A DNA stretch of 64,000 nt from NCBI RefSeq assembly GCF_041228405.1, contig NZ_CP133888.1, forward strand, positions 3,100,001 through 3,164,000, written 5' to 3'. Positions 9,589-18,100 of the stretch are shown piece after piece. This DNA is from Salinilacustrithrix flava (GTDB lineage Bacteria; Actinomycetota; Acidimicrobiia; Acidimicrobiales; Salinilacustritrichaceae). The translations under genes and the position numbers were made by a program. Every line of letters starts with the position of its first letter. Positions within the stretch are counted from its first letter, which is position 1. Under the pieces are notes generated by a model. The model searched no databases and was not told the DNA's origin. It was given only the letters and a program-made list of their open reading frames with translations.

Positions 9589-10356
9589 TTAGCGGGCCCG
9601 GAGCGACTTAACGAGGCGTGCGAGGAATGTCTGAACGAGGATCAGAACAAACGGCATATCCCGCAACAGATAACGTCGCCACAGGCGGCGCGGCTCTTGA
9701 CATAGACGGTATAGCCATTCGAGTCCAACCTGGCGAAGCGCAACGGGCGCGCGGCGAACCTGGCCGCTGTACATCTCCAAGGCGCCACCCACGCACAGAT
9801 AGTATGCCGGCGGGAGTAGGTGCATATTGTGGGCCACCCACAGCTCGGACTTCGGAGCTCCCAAGCAGACGAAAACGATTGTCGCTCCGGACTCTCCTAT
9901 CATCTCTGTCACCCGTTCCGTCCACTCTACATCGAGAGTCGCTCCGAAGGGTGGACTCACTCCGTCGACATGGTGCCCGGTGCGATCTCGGATCGCCTCT
10001 TGTGCTTCCAAATTCTCTACCGGCCCCATGCCAAGCACAAAGAGCGAAGTTGCCGGGAAGTCGGCCGAGCAGATTCGCTCCACGAGGTCCGACCCGGCGA
10101 CGCGAGTTAGGCCCTTGATACCCTCCAACGACGCAAGCCAGAGTAGAGGGAGTCCATCCAAGAGGACGACGTGTGCGCGTTCATATGCTTCACGAAAGGC
10201 CGCGTCCTTGCGCCACACCATGTAGTGATCGACGTTCGGGGTTACGAGAAGTCGAGGGCTGCATGTGGGTCGACCCACAGCAGTTAGGGCGTCGCCCATC
10301 GTCGCGTTGTCGGCTGGCATTCCGCCTAGTCGTAGCCGTCGTATGCCGTAGTTCAT
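9589..10356 (-). CDS. WecG/TagA/CpsF-family glycosyltransferase
   Basis: A 255-residue GT26-family enzyme that adds a sugar, commonly N-acetylmannosamine or its uronate, to a polyprenyl-linked acceptor at the inner membrane face. Family landmarks are TPNVDHYMVWRKD, LLDGLPLLW, VFVCLGAPKSELW and the C-terminal GLEWLYRLCQEPRRLWRRY. ATG at 10356 overlaps the upstream stop as ATGA, so translation is coupled; the longer frame would run 78 bases into the GT4 gene. In Wzx/Wzy loci this enzyme usually makes the second sugar linkage after the initiating transferase. Confidence 0.92.
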   Translation of the reverse strand: MNYGIRRLRLGGMPADNATMGDALTAVGRPTCSPRLLVTPNVDHYMVWRKDAAFREAYERAHVVLLDGLPLLWLASLEGIKGLTRVAGSDLVERICSADFPATSLFVLGMGPVENLEAQEAIRDRTGHHVDGVSPPFGATLDVEWTERVTEMIGESGATIVFVCLGAPKSELWVAHNMHLLPPAYYLCVGGALEMYSGQVRRAPVALRQVGLEWLYRLCQEPRRLWRRYLLRDMPFVLILVQTFLARLVKSLRAR

Positions 10357-11477
10357 GGCAAGCGGAGGACGTCCGCCACGACCGTAGCGGCGGCCAAGCG
10401 TTCCACCGAAGCTCTGCAATCCGGCGGGAGGCACCGCTCCGCTGCGGCTAGTCGCATGGCGAGTTCGTTTGGATCGTTCGAGAACGTACGCCAGCCGTTG
10501 ATACCGTTCTCAATTAGCCTATTGGGATCGCCGCCGGGCGTAGTCAAGACAGGCACCCCGGACGCGAGCGCTTCCACCACGGCTCTCGAGAAACCTTCGT
10601 ACTCGGATGTCATGAGAAGGCAAGACGCTTCCTGGAGAACATCCGCGACGACCGACTGTGGCTGATAGCCCATTAGTGTGAGACGGTCCTGGACACCCGC
10701 AGAGAGTGCGGCGATCTGAAGCTGGCTGCGCAGAGTCCCGTCTCCGATGACGCGGACGGTGCTGGTGGGGGCGCAGCGAAGGAACTCAACAATTTGCAGC
10801 GGAGCCTTTTGTGACTCAACCCGCCCGAGCCACAGGAGGTCTGCTCCTGGCTTAGGGTCACTGCGCGGTCTGAACCGTTCCGATTCAAACCAGGTCGGTG
10901 AGAATCTGACCGGAGCCGTTGGGAGAGTTGCTTTCAAGCGGTCAGCACCTTGCCCGCTAAACACTACGACGTCCTCGCAGCGCGGCAATATCCACTTCTC
11001 TAGGCGGCGGTAGGCGCTACGGGCGTGCTTCCAGAAGGAATCGGATGCACTCCCCATAGCGTCGTGACCGTCCATGTGCAGAAGCTGCACGAAGTCATGA
11101 TCGCTGTACAACAAGCGACACGCTGGATGGATGTCAAGGCGATGACATTGCACAACTGAGTTCACGGGAACCACGGGTCTATAGCGCAGGAGTCCGGCGG
11201 TCACGCGTGCAGAGTGTGGAATTCTGCGGTGCTGGTCGCTCGGATCGAGGGCGGCAACAGGGAAGAACCGGATATCCGTCCCGTCCATGGTCAGATCGTG
11301 CCAACGTGGCTCGAACGGACGTCCATCCGCAACAACTCCAATGATCCAGAACTGGGTGCCCGTCGAGTGTCGGACTAGTCCACGGATGCAGGTGTCGATT
11401 CCCCCTGCGATGGGACGCTCTGGGTCGAACTGTTGAACAATTATCCGCACTGCAGGTTTTGTCATCGGTCGGCTCAT
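10353..11477 (-). CDS. GT4-family glycosyltransferase
   Basis: A 374-residue GT-B fold glycosyltransferase. The C-terminal half shows the family pattern: LLWLGRVESQKAP, VRVIGDGTLRSQL and the retaining-enzyme E-x7-E type motif in SEYEGFSRAVVEALASGVP. The N-terminal acceptor domain carries GGIDTCIRGL. It would add a sugar to the growing lipid-linked repeat unit in the cytoplasm; donor and acceptor are unknown. Start and stop both overlap their neighbours by 4 bases (ATGA), indicating tight coupling with the polymerase and the WecG-type gene. Confidence 0.92.
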   Translation of the reverse strand: MSRPMTKPAVRIIVQQFDPERPIAGGIDTCIRGLVRHSTGTQFWIIGVVADGRPFEPRWHDLTMDGTDIRFFPVAALDPSDQHRRIPHSARVTAGLLRYRPVVPVNSVVQCHRLDIHPACRLLYSDHDFVQLLHMDGHDAMGSASDSFWKHARSAYRRLEKWILPRCEDVVVFSGQGADRLKATLPTAPVRFSPTWFESERFRPRSDPKPGADLLWLGRVESQKAPLQIVEFLRCAPTSTVRVIGDGTLRSQLQIAALSAGVQDRLTLMGYQPQSVVADVLQEASCLLMTSEYEGFSRAVVEALASGVPVLTTPGGDPNRLIENGINGWRTFSNDPNELAMRLAAAERCLPPDCRASVERLAAATVVADVLRLP

Positions 11478-12757
11478 TGCTCGGAAAGTACGTTGACCAA
11501 GTTAGTTGATGGCCACGCCAAACAGCCAAACAGCGCCGCACTCAGGTAGAGTGCAGGTGTGTAGTTCAGAGTATTGCTGGTTAGCATACTGACCGTTAGG
11601 ACTATGAAGATCGCAGTGGCTTCGCGGCGGCCAGCCAAATGAAGCCTTGCGAAGTTGTAGAGAAGCACCATCCCGATCGCAAGGGTTCCGACGCGTCCGT
11701 ACTCAATAAGTGACCGCACAACCTCAGAATGCGGCTGGCGGCCTAGCGGCTGGCGGGTCGCATCATCTGCGGCACCAAGCCCGTCGCCCCACCAACGAGA
11801 ATTGATGTTTGAGTCCGCGAGGCTGAGTTCCCAGTTGATGAGTCGCCATTCAAACGAAGTGTCAGATTCGGAGGTCTGAACGGATGTCCGGCGTAGCTCG
11901 TCAACGCGTGCCTCGCCGGCCGGGCTGAATTGGAATAGGGCGAGAGCCGCAAGAGCTCCGACCAGGAGCGGTGCGCGCCTCCCATATCGGCGCGACCTAG
12001 AGCCAGCAGTGGAAACGTACGTGATGGCGATGCCGCTGCAGATCAATGCCGTGATACTGCCGGTGGTCAAGAGAGCGAGAGTCAGAACGGCGAGTTGAAG
12101 ATTGCGACGGCCGAATCTACTGCTCTTGATCGCGTAACGCATGGTGAGCGCCAGCGCATAGAACAGACCTGCAGAATTTGGGTGAATGAACGGGGTTGTC
12201 GCGCGCTGGCCAAGAGGGGTGCTCCCGATAGCAGATGCTGCATCCAGAAGCGTAACGATCGCAATGATGCTGGCGACAACTAGCAAGGCCTCGAGAAGGG
12301 CTCGTGCCCTACCTGGGGCATAACGGGTGGTTAGAACTGCAACTGTCCACACTGCGAACACCGACATGAGGCGTATCATTAACCCCTGAAGATGCTGGTC
12401 GAAGTTGAACTCGGTTCCATACCGTAACGCCCCGTACAGGAGAATTGCGAGGACGACTATCGCTGATCGTAGGACTTTCTGACTGCGGAGGATTAGCGGC
12501 GTCGCCGCAAACGTAACTGCCAGCGCAATCAGTCCGTTGGCATTGATTCCACTCACCCACACCGCATCGCCCGCTGCGTCCGTCGCTCCTCGAAGCGCTA
12601 CTACGGCTGCGATCGCGATTGCAGGAAACGTAAGGGCGTGCACCCCGCGGGAGCCTGCGGAGCGGTCCAAGATGGAGGTCGTTGAAGGCAGGCCGGCGGC
12701 TTGCTCGTGGGTCGTCAGCTCTGGCATGTGAATGGGCCAAGGAGGGCGGGGAGGCAC
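11474..12757 (-). CDS. Wzy-like polysaccharide polymerase / O-antigen ligase family protein
   Basis: A polytopic membrane protein of about 427 residues with ten or more hydrophobic helices. FIHPNSAGLFYALAL and a large loop with WWGDGLGAADD and QPHSEVVRSLIEYG match the Wzy_C/O-antigen ligase signature, where the loop carries the catalytic His and Arg. It would polymerise repeat units outside the membrane. The start is uncertain: GTG 12757 follows a GAGGG sequence, GTG 12781 would overlap the upstream gene by 11 bases, and ATG 12727 is also possible. It shares the cassette's low GC, and its right end marks the composition switch. Confidence 0.85.
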   Translation of the reverse strand: MPPRPPWPIHMPELTTHEQAAGLPSTTSILDRSAGSRGVHALTFPAIAIAAVVALRGATDAAGDAVWVSGINANGLIALAVTFAATPLILRSQKVLRSAIVVLAILLYGALRYGTEFNFDQHLQGLMIRLMSVFAVWTVAVLTTRYAPGRARALLEALLVVASIIAIVTLLDAASAIGSTPLGQRATTPFIHPNSAGLFYALALTMRYAIKSSRFGRRNLQLAVLTLALLTTGSITALICSGIAITYVSTAGSRSRRYGRRAPLLVGALAALALFQFSPAGEARVDELRRTSVQTSESDTSFEWRLINWELSLADSNINSRWWGDGLGAADDATRQPLGRQPHSEVVRSLIEYGRVGTLAIGMVLLYNFARLHLAGRREATAIFIVLTVSMLTSNTLNYTPALYLSAALFGCLAWPSTNLVNVLSEQ

Positions 12758-12770
12758 CGACTGGTCACCC

Positions 12771-14312
12771 TCAGTACGCACCGTCTGGTTTCAGGACCGA
12801 CCGGACGGTGCGGGCCATGATCACCAGGTCAAGCAGTGGGCTCCAGTGGTCGATGTACATGAGGTCGAGGTAGATGCCGTCGTCCCAGGGCAGGTCGGAG
12901 CGGCCCTGGGTCTGCCACAGGCCGGTGCAGCCGGGCTTGACGTTGAGCCGGCGATGGGTGCGGGTGTCGTAGGCCTCGACCTCGGACGGCAGGGGCGGGC
13001 GGGGGCCGACGATGGACATGTCGCCCTTCAGCACGTTGAGCAGCTGGGGGAGCTCGTCGAGGGAGTGCCGGCGCAGGAAGCGACCCGTACTGGTGACCCG
13101 GGGGTCGTCCTTCATCTTGAACAGCAGGCCGTCGGCCTCGTTGGCGTGTTGGAGGTCGGTGAGGCGTGCCTCGGCGTCGGGGACCATGGTGCGGAACTTC
13201 CAGCAGCCGAAGTGCTGGCCGAGGTGGCCGACCCGGGTCTGTCGGAAGAAGATCGGGCGGCCGTCGCGGAGGGCGATGGCTGCGGCGATCACGGCAAACA
13301 CCGGGGCCAGTGCCACCAGCATGGCGAGGGCCACGACCCGGTCGAAGATCGCCTTGGTCCACACCGCAACCGGCCGCAGCGTGGGCGTCTCGACCATGAG
13401 CAGGGGAGTGGAGCCCAGGGGCACGTAGCTCATGGCCACGGTGGAGGTGGCGTCGTGGCGGTGGGGGGCGATGGCCACGGTGACGCCCAGGTCGTGGGCC
13501 CGCTGGCTGAGCGCCCACATCTCGTCGGGGCCGGGGCGGCCGGCCCGCACCAGCAGGTCGACGGTGACGTCGTGGTCGGTGAGGGTGCGGATGTCGTCGC
13601 GGCTGAGGACGCGGCGCAGGCGGGTCAGCTCGGCCGGCGCCGGTGCGTCGGGCTCGACGTCGTCGGCCACGTAGCCCACCACCTCGACCCGGCTGCGGGT
13701 CTTGGTGCGATCGAGGTCGGCGACGAAGAGGGCAATGTCCTGCGTCGGGCCGACCACGACGACCCGGTGGTGGTTGCGCAGGTCTTCCTGGTCCTTGCCC
13801 ATCAGCTTGGACACCACGGCCCGGGCCAAGGCGGTGAGGGCCACGGTGAGGGGCAGCAGGGTGAGGAAGTAGCCCCGGGACAGGTTCAGCCGCAGGGCGA
13901 TGTGGGCCAAGCCGGCGCAGCCGAGCAGGAGCAGGCCGGCTCGCAGGATGCGGCGCAGCTCCTCGACCCCGAACAGAGAGGACTTCAGCTCGTAGGCACC
14001 GCTGATGGCGAGCAGCAGCGGCCAGGTGGCGACCACCAGCAGGCCGATGGCCTGGTAGGAGATCATGAGGTCGCCCGAGGTGACCCAGGGTTGGGTCGAG
14101 TCATCCCAGCCGAAGCGCAGGTGCAGGGCGGTGAACGCGGCGATGGCCGCCGCGGCCCAATCGCCGATGACCGCCCGGCGCACCCATCGCCGGAACGGCT
14201 CGTTGCGGGGCGTGGTCGACGGGACGGCGCGGTTGACCGGCGGCTGCGGTTCGACGGCTTCGGCCGCCCGGCTCTCGGTGTTGCGGGTCAGGCTCATGGG
14301 TCGATCCGCCAC
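12771..14312 (-). CDS. Polyprenyl-phosphate sugar-1-phosphate transferase (exopolysaccharide initiating enzyme, WbaP/CpsE type)
   Basis: A 513-residue initiating phosphoglycosyltransferase that would transfer a sugar-1-phosphate to undecaprenyl phosphate at the membrane. The N-terminal half has several transmembrane helices and a Rossmann-like segment (HHRVVVVGPTQ). The C-terminal catalytic domain shows a membrane re-entrant helix, then FFRQTRVG, FGCWKFRTMV, RFLRRHSLDELPQLLNV, SIVGPRPPLPSE and KPGCTGLWQTQGRS, all hallmarks of the bacterial sugar transferase family. Length fits the large WbaP-like class. It is the first gene of the operon and is high in GC, unlike the next seven genes. Start GTG 14312 or ATG 14297; neither has a strong ribosome site. 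Confidence 0.93.
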   Translation of the reverse strand: MADRPMSLTRNTESRAAEAVEPQPPVNRAVPSTTPRNEPFRRWVRRAVIGDWAAAAIAAFTALHLRFGWDDSTQPWVTSGDLMISYQAIGLLVVATWPLLLAISGAYELKSSLFGVEELRRILRAGLLLLGCAGLAHIALRLNLSRGYFLTLLPLTVALTALARAVVSKLMGKDQEDLRNHHRVVVVGPTQDIALFVADLDRTKTRSRVEVVGYVADDVEPDAPAPAELTRLRRVLSRDDIRTLTDHDVTVDLLVRAGRPGPDEMWALSQRAHDLGVTVAIAPHRHDATSTVAMSYVPLGSTPLLMVETPTLRPVAVWTKAIFDRVVALAMLVALAPVFAVIAAAIALRDGRPIFFRQTRVGHLGQHFGCWKFRTMVPDAEARLTDLQHANEADGLLFKMKDDPRVTSTGRFLRRHSLDELPQLLNVLKGDMSIVGPRPPLPSEVEAYDTRTHRRLNVKPGCTGLWQTQGRSDLPWDDGIYLDLMYIDHWSPLLDLVIMARTVRSVLKPDGAY

Positions 14313-15178
14313 GGCCCGAACGGCCTGGGGCGCGCCTCAGCAGGACCCCGCGCGTTCTGGTTCCGACCTCGCTGACCCACTTCGATCTCCCAACCGTCCG
14401 CCACGGTATGCAAGCCAGCAACGATATTCGCTGCCGACGGAACCGAGTCAATCGCTCGAAAGGTGTTCGGGGCAATTGTCGCAGCCCGACGTCGACGACG
14501 AAGTGCTCCTTGTCCATGGTCCGATGGCCCACCGAGTGCTTCGGCGAGCTGGCGACAGTCCTGCGTCCCTCGGGAATCGCCCTCGAGGTGAAGGAGGCCA
14601 CCGACGGTCGCTGTCGGCGCCGGCCGGTGTGGTCGGTGCACGCCTTGGGCGGGCAGCGCATGTCCGGCCAGCCCGGCTCACCAACGAAGAGCGGACGAGG
14701 GCGTTCACGACCGTTGATGGCCTTGTCACCGCAGATCTCGAGGCGATGCCGGACGACGGTCACCGTCACGAACCGTACGGAGGCTCGATTGTCGTGAACG
14801 CCACCCCCGCGCCCCGCGACGAGCGCGTATCCGGGGCGCTCGACCGACTCATGGTGGCCCGTTCCAGCCGGCCACGATGCGTTCATGCACCTTCGACCTC
14901 GATCGTTTCGGCGTACAGCGAGTCGTGCCCGACCTCGTCGTGGCTCCCGGCCAGCGTCGGTGATAAGCGGTCGTCGCCGTTGCTGCTGGTAGTCGAGCTG
15001 GTGTCACTGCCGACGGTCTGAGGCGCGGAATCAGCGCCGCCAACACGCCGCGGCGCTGTACGGCGCTCATCAACTTCGCTGGTGCGTGCCGACGTCGACG
15101 GCAACGACGTTCGAGACCCAACCAGCCGTTCGCATGGCGGGACAACCTGGAAGGCACAGGAGTCGTCGGGTCACCGCC
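14313..15178. other. 866-base gap with no convincing gene
   Basis: This gap lies between the start of the exopolysaccharide operon and the stop of the giant oxidase. Several frames are open on both strands (for example 14408-14797 plus, 14883-15104 minus) but none shows a family motif or a credible start site. Parts may be decayed coding sequence. The operon promoter should lie near the 14.3 kb end, but I cannot point to clear -35/-10 boxes. Confidence 0.5.
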
Positions 15179-18100
15179 TCAACTTGGGTTCGCCAGTTGT
15201 GCGAGCAGGTGCGGTGGCGCGCTCAGTGGGATGTCGTCGGTGGTGCCGTAGCCGGTGCTGGTTTGGCCTTGGATGTACCAGCGTCCGTTGGAGGGGCGGA
15301 AGAGGGCGATGTCGGTGGTGCCGTTGCCGTCGTAGTCGCCGGGGACGGGGATGTCGCCGGTGGTGCCGTAGCCGGTGCTGGTTTGGCCTTGGATGTACCA
15401 GCGTCCGTTGGAGGGGCGGAAGAGGGCGATGTCGGTGGTGCCGTTGCCGTCGTAGTCGCCGGGGACGGGGATGTCGCCGGTGGTGCCGTAGCCGGTGCTG
15501 GTTTGGCCTTGGATGTACCAGCGTCCGTTGGAGGGGCGGAAGAGGGCGATGTCGGTGGTGCCGTTGCCGTCGTAGTCGCCGGGGACGGGGATGTCGCCGG
15601 TGGTGCCGTAGCCGGTGCTGGTTTGGCCTTGGATGTACCAGCGTCCGTTGGAGGGGCGGAAGAGGGCGATGTCGGTGGTGCCGTTGCCGTCGTAGTCGCC
15701 GGGGACGGGGATGTCGCCGGTGGTGCCGTAGCCGGTGCTGGTTTGGCCTTGGATGTACCAGCGTCCGTTGGAGGGGCGGAAGAAGGCAATGTCAGTGTCG
15801 CCGTCCCCGTCGAAGTCAGACAACGCCGACACCGGCGGGCCATCGGGAGCAGATGGTGTCGCAATCTGGGGGCCCACGATCGCGCTGGTGCCGGCGACGT
15901 TGATCGCCTCGACGTACACGAAGTACGAGACGCCGTTCTGGAGACCGGTGACTGTGCAGGTCGTGTCGGTCGACAGCCCCTCACACGTGAAGGGGGTGGC
16001 ACCGCTCAGCGCGGACACCCGGTAGCTGGTGATCGGGGAGCCGCCGTCGGATACCGGTGGCGTCCACGTCACCTCGAGTGAGCCATCGCCGGGCACGATC
16101 GAGCTGATCGTCGGCGGCGTCGGCGGCGTCGGGACCGTCGCTGCGATGGTGGCCGGCACGCTGGCGCCGACGGCGCTCTCGGCGACGACCTCGAAGGTGT
16201 AGGTGACGCCCTTGGTGAGCCCGGTCACGACGCACGAGGTGTCGCCCGCGCCAGCCGTGCAGCTCGCTCCACCGGGAACGGCGGTGACGGTGAAGCCGGT
16301 CAGCACGTCGCCACCGGTGTCGGTCGGTGCCACCCACGACACGGTGATCTCACCGTTGCCGAGCTCGACGGCCAGATCGGTCGGCGGCTGCGGCACCGCG
16401 AGGGGCGTCACCACGGGCGTCACGGCGGCGGCGCTCGAGCCGGCCGCGTTCACGGCGACGATGGAGAAGCTGTAGTCCTCGCCGTTGGTCAGGCCTTCGA
16501 CCGTGCAACCCATAGCCGGCGCTTCGGCCGTGCAGCCGAGGAGCAGTGGCTCGCCGAGGGCGTCGAGTGCCGTCACCACGTAGGAGGTGATCGGTGCGCC
16601 GCCGTTGAACACCGGCGCCGCCCAGGACACTTCAACGGTCTGGTTGCCGGCGTCGGCCAACGGGGAACTCGGCACCCAGGGCACCGTCCGTGGCGTGGCG
16701 AGCACGCCGGCCGAGGCCGGACCTTCGCCCACCGTGCTCTCAGCTGCCACGTTGAAGCTCAGCAGCTGACCGGCGAACAGGCCGCTGACGTCGCATGTCA
16801 GCTCCGTCGTCGTGGTGCAGCCGACCACGTTGCCGGCGCCGTATCGAACGGTGTAGCCGGTGATCGGCGAACCGTTGTCGTTCGGAGCAGTCCACGACAC
16901 GGTGACGACGCCGTCGAAGAGACCGGTCGTCTGGACGTCGACCGGCACTGCCGTCACGTCGGTCGGCGCATCCGGCGCGGAGACCGGTGCCACCGGCCCG
17001 GCGAGGGCGGACGCCGGGCCGGGGCCCGCTGCATTCACCGCAGCGACGGAGAACTGGTAGAGCGTGCCGTTGGCCAGACCAGTGACCTCGAACGAGGTGT
17101 CTTCGGCTCCGGCGGTGCCGCCGAGGCCGTCGATCAGCACACCGGACTCGTCGTACACCGACACCTCGAACCCGGTGATCGGCGCGCCGCCGTCGTCGGC
17201 GGGCGCCGTCCAGGTCACGGTGGCGGACTGGGCGCCTGGCTCCGCTGCGACATCGGTCGGCGCGCCGGGAACCGTGAAGGTGGTGAACGTGCTGGTGAAC
17301 GGCGCGGCGAGCGCGTTGCCCACCAGGTCGGTCACCGCAGCGGTCACGTCGACCGTGTAGGTCGTGTCGAGACCGAGCGGCGCGTCCGGAACGATGGTGG
17401 CCGACAACCGGTCGGCGCTGAGCGTGACCGTGGCCGGGACCTCGGCGAGCGCACCGTCGAGGAGACGGACCGATCCCGTGGTCACCGTGGCGGGGGCGAC
17501 CCGCTCGGAGAAGGTCACGACGACCTCGGTCGAAGGATCGACATCGACGCTCGCGTCGGTCGGGTCGACGGCGGTGACCGTCGGCGCGACGGCCTCGTCG
17601 AGCAGGAACTCGAGCTGGACCGCGTTCGAGGTCGCGGGGTCCGTCGTCGGGGGATCGACCGTGGCCGTCACCGTGCGGATGCCAGCGGGCAGGACGACCG
17701 GCACCTGGATCGTCGCGACGCCGGCGCCATCCGTGTCGGCGGTCGCGGTGCCATCGTCCCAGGTGAACTCCACCGTCTGGTTCGGCAGGAGCGCGCCGCC
17801 GTCCACGGCCGTCACGGTCGCAGACACTGCCAGCGAGGTGGGCGGATCCTCCAGCACGCCGAAGTCGACGGGTGCAGCGAGGGTGATGGCCACGTCACCC
17901 ACGGGCGGCAGCTCGTCCTGGTTCAGGACCTGGATCGGGTTGCCACCGTCGTAGGGGTTCGCAGATGCTGCCAGCGGCGTGAGCAGGCGCTCCCGGCCTT
18001 CCGGCGGTGTCGGGTACACCCGCACGATGCCCCAGGAACCGGCGGACAGCCCGCTGATCCCGTGGACGACGCCGTAGCGGTAGTCGCCGATGTTCTGCAT

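Noticed and set aside
12732..14375. 547-codon open frame on the plus strand
   Set aside because: It is antisense to the sugar-phosphate transferase, which has all family motifs; the product is low-complexity Gly/Val/His.
14408..14797. 129-codon plus-strand frame as a transposase remnant
   Set aside because: I considered this but see no catalytic motif, inverted repeats or target duplication.
15218..15817. Direct repeats as a CRISPR or satellite array
   Set aside because: They are in frame with the oxidase gene and encode the same motif as the other array.
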